Source of the DNA: Nelumbo lutea
Taxonomy: Eukaryota > Streptophyta > Magnoliopsida > Proteales > Nelumbonaceae
Direction of reading: 5' to 3'
Assembly (NCBI GenBank): GCA_022828595.1
Contig: JAKGHH010000007.1
Coordinates: 63,228,727-63,292,726 of the forward strand
Length of the DNA: 64,000 nt
Below are positions 31,469 to 42,904 of the stretch, piece after piece. The notes under the pieces were generated by a model. That model was not told the DNA's origin, did no database searches, and worked only from the letters and a program-made list of their open reading frames with translations. Each line of letters starts with the position of its first letter. Position 1 is the stretch's first letter. A program made the translations under genes and the position numbers.

Positions 31469-33478
31469 ATGTCTTCCTCATCCTCTCGTTCTTCTTCTAT
31501 TTCTGATTCTTCCTCGGGTTCTAGCAACTTCGACTATGAGTCGGGGATGGGGGATTTTGAGGCTGCCGAGGTCGAGGAGCCTGATTCTTCCAAGGTTGAG
31601 AAGGCCGAGGTTGGTCCTTCGAGGGTAGAGGTAGAGTTTCCCTTGTGGGCTGATCATCGGTTTGGGACCACACCCTGTTTCTTAACCCTTGAGGATATGG
31701 CTCAGATCCGAGCTATGTACGATATCCCTAAGGAAGTTTGAATGAGGTGCCCGCAGCCCGGCGAGATATGTGTGTGTGAGCACAGTTTGGAAGCCAGGCT
31801 GAGGTTTCCTTTGAATGAAGGGATCGCTGGGGTGCCTGGGTGGTATCGGGTATTTCCGATGCAACTAATGTCGAACTCCTTTAGGTTTTTGTTTGCCCTC
31901 ATGTCTTACTGCGTCGTTCGTGACACGAGCTGACCCTAGGCATGGTGAGCTTCCTTCTTTAGCTAAAGCATCACCAGTAGGGGTATTATTACCTTTCAAC
32001 TAGGAAGAACGTCAAGGTGTTGGTCGGAGCCCCCAGTTCTATGAAGCATTGGAAGGAGAGTTTCTTCTTTGTGCATTGTCCTGGGGGGATTCTCCCTTTT
32101 TGTTGCACTACAGGTGCTGAGAATGAAAGTGCCCTAGCCTCTACGATCAGTGCTCACCTGGGAGGAGAGGTCGGCTCTTAGCATGATTTACGAGATAGAT
32201 GTGGTGGCTTATACATGCACAGAGATGTTGATGCTCGCCGAGTTGATGCGTGGGGTGATCGGTCTGTTCTTTTCGTTGCTTTGTCGTACTTATTCAATTA
32301 TGCTTATTTACTTACTTGCATGACCTTGTACTAATAGCTCTGCTTCCATGTTGCAGTTGTTGAGATGGCACCGAGGAAGAGATTATCCATCGCAAGAGGG
32401 AGCACCGGAAAAGGTAGAGCTAAGTTAGTGCATCGTCGCAAGTTCCCCCACGACGGTTCCTTCATCGAGGTCTTCTGAGAGGGTGTCTCGTCGCCAAAAG
32501 AGAGTTCGGAAATGAGGAAATGATGATGAGGATGTAGTTGTTGTAGATCTCGTGAAGGTCTGTTGGGTTGCCGCTCCTTCGCAGACCGAGGTTAGAGGCA
32601 ACAACTCGGATATCCACATTCCGCATTGGTCGGTCCATACCAGGGATGAGTTGGAAACCCCAGGGGTTCCCGAGCAACTGCTCCAAGGTATGATGACGGA
32701 TTACATATCTGAGGAGGCCATAACCACTGGGAGCGGCGCTTGGAGTGTTCGCTTATTCAGGCTACAGCTCAGGTGAGTTAATGACTGCTTTTGTTGCTTT
32801 GAATAGGTTTCTTTATGCTGACAATGCCTCTTGCGTCCATAGAATGTGTGCTTGACTATTGCTCTAGTCGACCGCCTCTGGCATCTACGGGTAATGTACG
32901 AGACGGAGCACTCTGAGTTCCTACAACAGAAGGCTCAGTTGGTCGAGCTTCAGACGGCAGGAGAGCAGTCGGCCGTGCTAGAGAAGGAGGTAGCTGAGCA
33001 GGCAAACACGGTTCATAGCCTGAGGCAGGAGATTACTGAGCTGAAGGCGGAAAGGGAGCGAGTGAAGTGAGAGGCCGATGAAGTGGCAGTGGTGTAGTAC
33101 AAGGCCTCGGAGGAGCTTAAGCAGGAGATGGATTAGTATGCCACGGCTTCCTAAGAGACTAGGTTCAATGTATTCCGTAGGAGGGCACTGCACCACTGTC
33201 CAGAGCTGGCCAAGATTGCACGGTCTTGGGAGGTGTATGACTTGGAGACTCCCCCTGCTTCAGACAACCTTGAAGAGGAGGCTGACAAAGATGAGAATGG
33301 AGAGAATGGTGAAGATGGCAAGGAAGACGATGCCATTGATCCCCCCACAGATCTTCAATCTCTGGCCAGCGGGGCTGGAGTATGTTCTGAGCACTCATGT
33401 TTGGGATGCTCGGTTTCTGGTCTCGAGAGCTTTTGGGGCTCTTCTAGGGCTGGCCATTCCTCAACTAGCTCTAACTGA
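31469..33478 (+). pseudogene. Antisense extra ORF of the minus-strand Tat element (putative gypsy-type transposon protein)
   Basis: The ATG at 31469 gives a Ser-rich acidic head (MSSSSSRSSSISDSSSG), then LTLEDMAQIRAMYDIPKEV, stop, RCPQPGEICVCEHSLEARLRFPLNEGIAGV, the family core. A second segment starts MAPRKRLSIARG (32366). Another carries DELETPGVPEQLLQ (about 32650) and ends at a splice-like CAG/gtgagt (about 32772). A coiled coil follows (EHSEFLQQKAQLVEL...LRQEITELKAERERVK, 32905-33068), then an acidic tail to 33478. Stops at 31739, 33068, about 33096 and 33133 replace expected Arg or Gln codons. The product is probably structural or regulatory; its function is unknown. Confidence 0.7.
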
Positions 33479-33828
33479 TGGTAGTTGATCGAGTGGAGTT
33501 CAATGACCGCCCACAGGCCTTGATGGGTGGGGGTGTTCTTCTCCACCTTAGGCTCGGTCGTCGACAGCCGAGTTAAATTACTTAGTCAGCAATGCGCTGC
33601 CGAGCTACACATCATGGGCCCAGACCATTCATAGATCATCTGGGTCGGCTTGGTGTGCTGAGCAACGGGAGTGTTGCGTGGCATGTGTAGTGTGGTATGT
33701 GTGCAATCTGGTGCGGTGCATGTGTGTGCGACGCATCGGGAAATCAAACATGTGGCTCAAATAAAACACTCCGCATTAATAATCAAATTATTGGTAGTAC
33801 ATCCGTAGATACCTCGTGTTCCAACTCA

Positions 33829-34500
33829 TCAATATTGGTCGGCCATCGAGGTCTTCAAGTCTATAGGTGCCCGGAACAAGCACTCTAGTGACTTTGTATG
33901 GCCTTCCCAATTTGGCCTGAGCTTGCCTTTCTCGGGTGCGGGTACGATGACTTTGCAGAGGACGAGGTCGCCTATCTTGAACTCAAATCTTCTAACTTTG
34001 GAATCATAGTACTTCGCCATCCTCTATTGTTGTGCCACCATTTTGACATGTGCTCAGTCTCGGGCTTCTTCCACTAAATCCAACTCTGCGCGGAGGTCTT
34101 CGTTGTTATGGTCTTTATCAAAAAGCTCAATATGAAGACTCAGAGAGCCTATTTCCACGGGCACCATGGCCTCGGCCTCGTAGGTCAAGCTAAAGGGTGT
34201 CTCTCCAGTAATTGTTTGTGGAGTAGTCCATATTTGTGGTGGCAGGGCCGGGTCTTCGAAAGTAAAGGCACACTTGGCAATGAAGTCCGTCAGAGACTGG
34301 GCCTTGATCACGGGATGGGGTGCATACTCAACATTGAACTCACTAAGCTCTACGCTCCACTTGATTAGGCGGCCAAATGCTTTTGGCTTTTGAAGAACCT
34401 GCTTGAGGGGATGGTCAATGAGCACTTTGATGTTGTGGGCTTGGAAATATGGCCTGAGCTTCCTAGTCGAGGTGACCAATGTCAGTGCCATTTTCTCCAA
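33829..34500 (-). pseudogene. RNase H joined to integrase C-terminus by internal deletion
   Basis: Minus strand 34500-34250 is the RNase H end (TRKLRPYFQAHNIKVLIDHP, VIKAQSLTDFIAKC). The same frame continues directly into integrase C-terminal sequence (TTPQTITGETPFSLTYEAEAMVP, then DLVEEARD). The next frame gives the chromodomain-proximal KIGDLVLCKVIVPAPEKGKL and WEGHTKSLE (34020-33829). The archaeal RNase H, integrase zinc finger and DDE core are all missing between them. Confidence 0.85.
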
Positions 34501-34684
34501 GTTGGAGTACCAGGTTTCTGCACCACTAAGGACTTTGCTAGTATAGTAGATCGTCCTCCGTACCTGATCTTCCTCCTTAACCAGTACCGAGCTGACGACC
34601 TCGTTCCCGACTGAGAGGTAGAGAAATTGCTCATCCCCTGGGCTCGGTTTGGTGAGGAGAGGACCATTCGAATTCCTTGGTCCA

Positions 34685-35242
34685 CTAGAAGTCCTTCGAT
34701 CGCTTGAGGGCTTTGAAGAAGGGTAGACACCAATCCACGGATTTAAACATGAACCTACTGAGGGCAGCTACTCTACCGGTGAGTCGTTGCACATCTTTAT
34801 GAGTTCGGGGCAATTGCATGTCGAGGATGGCTTGTATTTTCTCTGGATTTTCCTCAATCCCCCTATGTGTCACCATGAACCCCAAGAATTTACCCAAGCC
34901 GACCCCGAAAGCACATTTGGTTGGGCTTAGCTTCATCTTGTACTTCTTGAGGGTACCGAAGACTTCTTTTATGTCAACAAGGTGGTGCTCGACCTTTTTG
35001 CTCTTCATGAGCATGTCGTCGACGTATGCTTCCACGTTTCGGTCGAGATGATCCTTGAACACCTCATTCACCAGTCGTTGGTAAGTGGTGCCGGCATTCT
35101 TGAGGCCAAAGGGCATCACCTTGTAGCAATATAAGCCGTGGTCAATGATGAAAGTTGTTTTCTCATGGTGATCATGGTGCATTCGGATCTGATTGTACCC
35201 CGATAAGGCATCCATAAAGCTCAGGAGTTCATTGCTTGTCAT
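34685..35242 (-). pseudogene. Reverse transcriptase, N-terminal part deleted
   Basis: Reads ELLSFMDALSGYNQIRM, KVMPFGLKNAGTTYQRL, catalytic VEAYVDDMLMKS (about 35035), KCAFGVGLGKFLGFMV, ending RVAALSRFMFKSVDWCLPFF. The usual N-terminal RT segment (VKKANGKWR...) is absent upstream: the protease-side linker runs straight into the palm at about 35250. The catalytic YVDD is intact. Confidence 0.85.
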
Positions 35243-35441
35243 TGCGTCAATGAGTTGGTCGATCTAGGAGAGAGCTGATCTAGGCTATCTTCTCGGGGTC
35301 TTCTTCTTTGAGCGGCACTTGGATGAGGTCTTCAACAGGTTGGCCATGTTGTGCTCTCACCTCGTCCCTTAGATCATAGGCTTCGTCCATCAATGTTTTC
35401 GCGGCTGGACATGGTCCTCGACAAGAGAGCAAGTAGCATTG

Positions 35442-35897
35442 CTACACAGTTCTTTGGTCCCCACGCGCCACGCCCACTCCATACTCGGTGGGAAACTTCA
35501 TGGCGAGGTGGAACATTGAGACCGTGGCCTGTAAAGCATTGAGGGTCGACCTGCCGAGGATGGTGTTGTAGGACGAGGGGCAACGAACCACAATGAAGTC
35601 TACCATGGCCGTTGCAATAATGTTACCATCTCCGATCAAGAAGGGAAGGGTTATCCTTCCAGTGGGCAAGAGGGACTCCCCTAAGAAGCCCATTAGGGGA
35701 GTGTTGACGGGGGTGAGGCACTCTTTGTCTATGCCAAGCTTCTCAAATGCATCCTCAAAGAGCACATCAATGGAACTACCCGTATCAACCCTGATCCGCC
35801 GCATCTCAAAGTTGGCAACCTTGGCTGTGATGACCAAGGTATCGTCGTGCGGGGTTTGGACTCCCCAGAGATCATCGTCGGTGAAGGTGATAGACAA
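35442..35897 (-). pseudogene. Aspartic protease domain of the Tat element
   Basis: Contains RIRVDTGSSIDVLFEDAFEKLG (active-site Asp in DTGSS, about 35800), LMGFLGESLLPTGRITLPF and SSYNTILGRSTLNALQATVS, AMKFPTEYGVGVARGDQ. This is the standard Tat protease with its C-terminal conserved block. It is the best-preserved domain of the element. Confidence 0.85.
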
Positions 35898-36089
35898 GTC
35901 GTGTTTCTTTTTGTGCCCACGGCTGTCGATTTCACATAGTCACGCATATTTCTTGCACCCCGAGCTGCACTCCCTTCCTGTGGCGATTCCTCCCGATATG
36001 ACGTGGATCACACTAGCAGGAGGGGCTCGAGGTGGTGGCCAAGCATTCTTTGCATGTTGTTCCTCCTATGCAGGCTTCTCGTTCTTGTC

Positions 36090-37440
36090 GACGAACACGC
36101 CGAGGTACCTGCGCCTAATCAGGTCCTTGATGTGGTTGTGCAGGTCGAAGCAGTTTTCTGTCATGGTCGTGATCCCTATGGAATTCGCAGTACTTGTCGC
36201 GATTCCTCTTGTTGGCTTGTGTCTTCATCTTCTCGGGTCATTGGACGTAACTGTGGTCACGGATTTGCATCAGAACTTCAGACCGCGGTATATTCAGTGG
36301 CGTGAAGTTCCGATAGGTCGGTAGAGGTGTCTGTTGTCTACAATTGGGTCGGCGATCCTACCTCTTATGGTCTCAGTTTGATCTTTTTGACTTCCGCTCC
36401 TCAGTATCTCTTCTAGCTTCTCTTATTTGTCCCGCAGTTGTGTTTGTGCTTCTTCCGCGTTGATGTATTTTTGCGCATGGCTCATCTGTGCGGTCAGGGT
36501 TTGTGGAGGGTTCTTGGAGATGGAGAAGTTGAATGGCAATGGGCAGAGGCTGTGTTGAACAACGGTGACAACCATGAAATGGTTCAGGTTTCTGACCTGT
36601 AGTGCCTCTTTGTTGAATCTCGCCAGGTAGTCCCCAAGAGATTCAGCTTTCCTTTGGCGTACCTGCATGAGGTTGGGCGAGATTTTCTGATGCTTTTGAC
36701 TCGCTGTGAACTATGCACGGAACTGAGTTTCCAACTGCTCCCACAACGCTATGGAGCGTGGAGGTAGAGAGGAATACCAGGTTAGGGCTGGACCGTGAGG
36801 GTGACCACTGGGGCCTTGCACATCAGGCCCTCAGAAGATCAATGCAACATTAGCTAAGCCTTCAGTGCCTCGATGTGATCGGCAAGATCAACGTTTCCGT
36901 CATACTTGTCAAGTTGAGGTGCCCGCCATCCTGTGGGAGGTACCTCGTCGACAATCTCCTGAGTGAAAAGTGGTTCTTTGGTGGTTGGCGCAACTGGTTG
37001 CGCGGGTTGATCTACAACCGGCACCGTGCTTCGCTGGCCTTGGCTGCGCTCCAACTCTTCCAAGCACTATCAGAGTTCCCGAATCTCATTATCTCTATGG
37101 TCTAGGGCTGCATTGTGTGTTGCCCTTTCCTTCTTAGGGCATGCGGTGCGGTCTTTCACGGAGCTAGACTCGGCAACGGAGACCACGCGGGGCGGCATTC
37201 GTCTACCGAGCCTTTCTTTGGCGGGGATCCGTGTGATTTGGTGTGTCCTGCTATGAGAGCGGATGGAGGGGGGCAACCTTCTTGTTGTATCTTGCTTTTC
37301 TTGGTTGGACCGCGCTACTCCTTTGTCCGTCTGATGCGCTTTGGGGTCCTCGAGGTGAGGATCATCCTTCGTACACGTCGGGGCATAAGGGGGGACGGTC
37401 TTGTTGGGTGGTGTCGCAAATCCTAGGTTCTGCATCATTT
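36090..37440 (-). pseudogene. Tat-element gag (frameshifted)
   Basis: Minus-strand pieces: N-terminal part (37438-37070), PTGWRAPQLDKYDGNVDLADHI (about 36930-36870), then VRQRKAESLGDYLARFNKEA (36665-36600) with NPPQTLTAQMSHAQKYINAEE, and a damaged knuckle YCEFHRDH at about 36190-36160. Several frameshifts separate them. Confidence 0.8.
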
Positions 37441-37617
37441 CAAAGATCTTGCTGACCTTCTCTTACATTGCTCGGAACTGCACAGGATCAACTGCGACTG
37501 GAGACTGTGGAATTTCTTGGTTGATCGTTCGGGCTGGTGGGCATCTTGATTACGCGATAAGGAATGAAGGATTTTTGGGAAAGGCTTTTTGTGTGTTTCC
37601 CACAAATGATGCAAATC

Positions 37618-38198
37618 TGATGCTGCTCAATCCGATGTGGTGCACAAACTGAGGAGAGCAACCAGATAGTCCTTGCCAATAGAGCGGTGCCGAGCTTCAA
37701 TGATGAGGCTGCGCTTCAAGACCTGTGATCAAGAAAGAAAAAGTTAGAGGTCCGAGGAGTTATCCCCAGGTAGGAAGTGATGGATGGTTGGGCCGAGCTT
37801 TAAGGATGTTGGTACGAATAGAATAGTAGTATGGATGTCAAAAGTTAGAATCTCTTACCTTGAGCATGGAATACCTTTTTATAGTCGAAGATCCGTCTCC
37901 TGGCCAGACTAGTCTTCCAGGGTTGTCAGGATGAGGTTGCCCGCCGAGGTATTCGGGGCAGAGTCCTAATCCCCGGCGGATTTGTCTTCCCCACTCCTCT
38001 TTATTCGTAGTTATGCTTATCCGCACCTCGAGCAGTTGACGTGGTTGGGGGGCCACAGTAATAGTGTAGCCTGACCCATGTCGTGGAATGAGAGTGTTGC
38101 AAAGCCACCGGCCGAACTATGCCAATGTGGCTAGGCTGACTGGGCGATGACTAAGCAGCCACATGTCTCTCTTGACCAGCTCAGCCATGACCCGAACA
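37618..38198 (-). mobile_element. 5' LTR (right)
   Basis: 581 bp, matching 29628-30243. A minus-strand TATA lies at about 37875-37884. The PBS lies immediately to its left (37598-37617). Confidence 0.85.
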
Positions 38199-39467
38199 AA
38201 AACCCAATCTAATTTTGTTTATTATCTATGTGCATTATGTTTTCATGATGTAGCAAGTGTGAATTGGATGAGTATGATGATGATATTGGAAAATCTAAGT
38301 GACCATCAAAAAATAAAAAATAAATAAATAAATGGAACTAAACCTATAACCAACCTAACAGGTTTTGCATGTAAGGTTTAATGGTCCAATGGTCCAAGAT
38401 GTTAACTTTGTGCCTGAGCCAAAATTAGTCTCTTTTGCCTCTTAATTTCTCATAGCTTTAACCCTATAAAAAAATGAAAAAAAAAAAAAAACATCAAATC
38501 CAAAGAATATTGTAGTAACAAAACTTCTCTCTCTATATATAGCAACTCGGGTTCCGGTGGTAGTTAAGTAATTTCAATGCATTTTTCTATTTTTAAAATT
38601 TTATTTAATTACTAAATATTTTTCTTATTATAAGTTCTAAAAATAAATCAAAATCATCTTATTTAAAAACAAATTATAAAATGATGCAAAAGTATAAAAT
38701 GTATCTACTACATATTCCACTGTGCATGAAAGATGAATATAAATGGATAAAATGCAAAAGGATAAACAGGGGATGGGAGTAGTACGTCCCCAAACATCAC
38801 AAAAGCAAATGAACACTAGGTCCCATGGAAGCTCGTTAAAAGAAAATGATTGGTCACTAACTATCTGATGAGCTAATCAATTTATCGCTTGATTTGTTTC
38901 ATGACATTACCTAATATCCGCATGCCAAGACGATGACACTCTTCAATGATATTCCTTAATCTCCATGAAGAGTTCACATCAATGCGCTACAACGTTCCAC
39001 AGCTATACGACAGTGGGGCAAACAGTCAATGACAAGTTTAGAATCTCCCTCAATGGTAATAGGCAGATCTAGGAGACATTGTGACATTGTGTGCTACTCA
39101 ACAACCCACTGGATTGACAGATGGCGGGGCCAGCTGGGCTTCTAGAATGTTCTTGATGTGTGGTGTATGCTGACACTTTGACAGGATGCATAATGCGTTC
39201 AATAACTACAGCAAACCAGGTTGTAGACTTGTAGATGTAGTTGTAGGCCCCCGTATTCGTTGTCAAAGTTCCAATCCAACGGCTTTGGACAGAGAATGAC
39301 ACCATGATGGCCTTCCCTAAAGAAACAAATCGGTAGTCTTGTAGTAAATTTATTTAAAAATCAAAAACCATCGGCATTCAAGTTCGAGGTGAGCTTTTGC
39401 TGCTTCACAGTTCACCCATTTTTACCGTTGAAAAAGAAACCCGGGCCCAACGGCTATTTTCTTCTTT
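38199..39467. other. Host intergenic region upstream of the phytocyanin gene
   Basis: Mostly AT-rich, with an A-run near 38475. No protein-coding segment is recognised. The proximal part would hold the promoter of the gene at 39594. Confidence 0.5.
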
Positions 39468-39555
39468 CCCTCTATAAATGGACGGACCCTCACTGAGTCT
39501 GAGTAATCTCGCTCGGTCGCTCTCTCCTCCCTCTATAAATGGACGGACCCTTACT
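39468..39555 (+). promoter_or_regulatory. Duplicated TATA-box promoter segment
   Basis: The block ccctctataaatggacgg appears twice, 61 bp apart, with TATAAA at 39473-39478 and 39534-39539, each followed by acccTcact/acccTtact. Either could set the transcription start. The distal one would give a leader of roughly 90 nt, the proximal one roughly 30 nt before the ATG at 39594. Confidence 0.8.
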
Positions 39556-39593
39556 CTTTTTCTCTGTGACCGTGTTTCTCAGGTTGATTATCA

Positions 39594-40221
39594 ATGGCTT
39601 TCTCAAGACCTCTAGCTTCATGCATGTTGCTCGTCTGTCTCCTCTTCAGTTTCTCAGAAGCTAGAGAGATCTTAGTTGGCGGTAAAACAGACGCATGGGA
39701 GATCCCATCCTCTGAACCCGAATCTCTAAACCGATGGGCCGGAGCATCTCGTTTTCAAATCGGAGACTCACTCGGTAACATTCCATCTTTCTATTCCAAG
39801 CTTTTTACTCATCTGGCTTCATTGTTTCTGCTACTCTATTTACAACACGTTTGCTCTCTGCTCTGATCCAGTGTGGAAGTACGATGCCAACAAGGACTCG
39901 GTTTTGCAAGTGACCAAGGAGGCGTACGCCAGCTGCAACGTTACGAGCCCCATCGCTGAATACAAGGATGGAAACACCAAGGTTGTGCTTGACAGATCAG
40001 GGCCTTTCTATTTCATCAGCGGAGCTAATGGACACTGCGAGAAGGGGCAGAAGCTGATTGTGGTTGTGCTTTCTCCGAGAAGTGGGTTCATTAGCTTTTC
40101 TCCGGCTGCATCTCCGTCTGAAATCGAGGCCCCTGCAGTGGCTCCAACAAGCAGTGCTACAAACTTAAAGGGTGGCTTGATGGTGGTGCTTGGGAGCTTG
40201 GTGGGCATGGTTTTGTTCTGA
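39594..40221 (+). CDS. Early nodulin-like protein (GPI-anchored phytocyanin), two exons
   Basis: Exons 39594-39774 and 39872-40221, intron 39775-39871 (GT..AG, splitting a Val codon); 176 residues. A signal peptide (1-23, ending FSEA) leads into a plastocyanin-like domain (about 24-125) with FQIGDSLVWKYDANKDSVL, YASCNVTSP, DRSGPFYFISGANGHCEKGQ. C82 and C116 form the conserved disulfide. The copper-ligand Cys is Ser110 and the first His is absent, so it should not bind copper. A Pro/Ala/Ser-rich stretch (about 127-157, arabinogalactan-like) and a hydrophobic tail (161-176) indicate a GPI anchor at the plasma membrane. It resembles Arabidopsis ENODL13-15 (from memory), which act in reproductive and cell-surface signalling. 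The length fits the family. The start is the first ATG after the TATA boxes. Confidence 0.93.
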
Positions 40222-40835
40222 GAATAGATCAACTGGGTTCAGGGGATTATATTTGATTCATTTATTGATTTATTTTTCTGGGGAAAGAATTGTTACAATT
40301 ACTGAAATTATAATGAAATTTATACAGATGGATTGTCTTTATGTCTTGTGTTTTTCTTTTTCTCATGTTACTTGAGCAAAACAGAGGTCCAACTATAACA
40401 ATTCTATAACGCCACTGTTCTTTCTGTTGTCTCAAAACGCCAACATTTCTCTCTGTGATTGCGCTATTCTACAGCACTCTATTGTTCCCAAGTGGCTACG
40501 CCTTCTGAGCAGCTGTCAGTGGCTTTTGTCTATAACGATCTCCTCACACCCCCCACCTCACCATATACAATGGGAGGTGTTCCTGAAAAAACAGAGGTCC
40601 ATCATGTGCAGCTGCAGTATACTGTGAGGTGGGATTATAAAAGGAAATCCGAACTTCTTATGGGGATTGGGAGTTTGGATCTGCTCACTGATACAACCTC
40701 ACACCACCCAGAGTATACTACACTATGTATTGGGAACACCACACTACACTATGCGTTGGGAACATCCTTCCCAGGAATACATGTGAGATCAGTGTGAGGA
40801 CTGAGGAGAAGATCCCAACTAGAGTACTCCACTGT
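40222..40835 (+). other. 3' UTR and downstream flank of the phytocyanin gene
   Basis: The first 120-140 bp are conserved with 29164-29340 and are probably 3' UTR. After about 40400 there are imperfect short repeats (tactatgtattgggaacacc / cactatgcgttgggaacatc). No gene seen. Confidence 0.6.
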
Positions 40836-41295
40836 GCATTGAAAACATCTCCCATCTTGTAATTAGGCTGTCACCAAGATTGGGGCAGAAGCATGCTCCC
40901 TGCTGTTAGCGTACATTAACATTTCATCACAGTGTGACATCAAATAATTTTTTTTAAGACCCAATGTTATATATTTTTTGTGGTTGATTTTACCTTTGTT
41001 TTATTCTTCAAATTTTTAAGGAAAATTTTCTTATCACTGTGTTAAATCTATACAGTATGAGCATTGAAAACATCTCCCATCAATAATAACTTGTAATTAG
41101 GCTGTCACCAAGATTGGGGCAGATGCATGCTCCTGCTGTTAGCGTACATTAACATTTCATCACAGTGTAACATCAAATAATTTTTTTTAAGACCCAATGT
41201 TATATTTTTTGTGGTTGATTTTACCTTTGTTTTATTCTTCAAATTTGTAAGGAAAAATTTCTTATCACTGTGTTAAATCTATACAGTATGCTGAA
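40836..41295. repeat. 225-235-bp tandem duplication
   Basis: Units start gcattgaaaacatctcccat at 40836 and 41061 and run through ggctgtcaccaagattgggg, tttttttaagacccaatgtt and tctatacagtatg. The second unit has an 11-bp insertion (caataataac). Near-identical units mean a recent event. Confidence 0.9.
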
Positions 41296-42324
41296 CATTA
41301 GAATGTTGTGTATCACGCAAAACTTTTAAAATATCAAAACTACCCTTAAAAGAATATATTGTTTATTGTCTTCTTTTTACCTTGAGAGACTGAACAGCTG
41401 TGCCATTATAATATGGTGCCAATAACTGATGACAGTGCCATGAACAGATTTGAACAAACCGACAAAGGTGCCAGAAATTGACCAAGTTCCGGCCACAGAT
41501 GAAACCGCCATTGCTACGGTTTCCTAAAAATAAACACTGTGGCGGAAAAACAAAACCAAGAACAGTCATTTTGTCAAGCAGATGTACTCACCAGCCCACT
41601 ACTTCAAATCATTGAATGTATGGTAATGCATATTACGATAAAAAGCAGAGTCTTTGCCTATCCTATGCAATTACTGCAACTTGGCTTTCCGGGCATTGAA
41701 GGAGCAATCACCATGAAGTTGAAAGCTACATTACCTATCACTAAAAGACAGCCCCGTTAAATAATTAAATAGGTATGTTTCAGATCTTTAATCCTGTGCT
41801 ATAATAACAAAATCAATACCCATGGAGACTTGGATCCCCAATGTATTCTGCAATCTGCCCTAGACGCACATTGAGCAATGCATGAGTATCAGCTCCTTGC
41901 TCTCATCCATGGATATATCACATGTTGATCCTACAACATCCACGAGCACCACGACGTCCCCCTTTTCAAATAAGGCTTCCACTTTTGAAATCTTTGCTAA
42001 TTATTCTAATGGACTACAAAATCCATGGATATGACTCACCAACCAAGAAACTATGTTCTCCTGTTTCTTCTTCCCTGCGGCTACTTGTCGAGATGTTGCT
42101 CCATTGTCAAATTTCATGTCGTCACCTCTTCTTCCCTCTTCTCTCTCTCTCATACCGTTCCTCCTATAGTCCTTACTACCATCCCTCTTTTCTCTATCAT
42201 AACCACGACTACCTGGTCGGACAGGAAAAAAAAAACTACAGGGAACAAAGGAAATTTCTAAGAAGACTTACTGAACGCTCTCCACTATGTCAGGCTTTCT
42301 TTCGAGGACCCTCATGACCAGCCC

Positions 42325-42361
<37 letters not shown>

Positions 42362-42904
42362 GAAGAAGAAGAAGAAGAAGAAGAAGAAATGAAAAGAGAA
42401 TAGAGAGAGCGCATTACCAAATCATCAAGGTGCAAAGGTGGTTTGAGTCGTCACTGAAACTTGGTCAGTCTCAAAGTAGAAGACAATAAAAGTAACTGAC
42501 AGACTGTTAACAATAGAGACTTATTAGACACATTTTGAAAGTTCATGATACTGTACTGTAGAGATACGTTTTAAAGTTCAGAGACCAACTTGTTACAACC
42601 CCTAAAGTACAGGATACTAATAAAGGAATTTTCCCAACTTTTAAAATAAAACTCAACGGCCATCTTTATTCTTAAAGGAGAACAAGATGAACGAGCAAAT
42701 GATAGCATCATAAAGAGGTACCCAGCTCTGGTCATATTCCCTTTAGAAATTGGGAGAGGAGATAGGTCATTGTAGACAAAATGATTGACGATTCATTACA
42801 TTTCAAGGGGAGGATGCATGCAAGTTAATAGTATTTTCCATATTAAAATATCTAATTATATGGATCATTATGATGGGAAGAAATATATATCATAAAAAAG
42901 CTGC
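41296..42904. other. Region without a firm gene; microsatellites and a possible exon
   Basis: Contains a GA repeat (42328-42357) running into a GAA repeat (42358-42388). The minus strand at about 42225-42045 encodes an Arg/Glu/Gly-rich stretch (RGYDREKRDGSKDYRRNG then ATSRQVAAGKKKQENIVSWL) flanked by acceptor-like (TTTTTCCTGTCCGACCAG) and donor-like (TTG/GTGAGTC) sites. It may be one exon of an RS/RE-rich nuclear protein or a gene fragment. I could not connect it to further exons. Confidence 0.35.

Larger units (their letters stand above)
29628..38198 (-). mobile_element. Tat-lineage Ty3/gypsy retrotransposon, minus strand, 8.6 kb
   Basis: LTRs at 29628-30243 (616 bp, 3' LTR) and 37618-38198 (581 bp, 5' LTR) share TGATG.TG.TCAATCCGA at the left and CATGACCCGAACA at the right. 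The PBS (minus TTTGCATCATTTGTGGGAA) is a mutated TGGCGCC..TGTGGGAA. The PPT is minus AACTGGGGGAGTGG. Reading right to left: gag, protease, RT, RNase H, integrase tail; then a plus-strand antisense ORF before the 3' LTR, the Tat arrangement. No clean target duplication is visible (TAGTC versus AAAAC). Confidence 0.9.
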
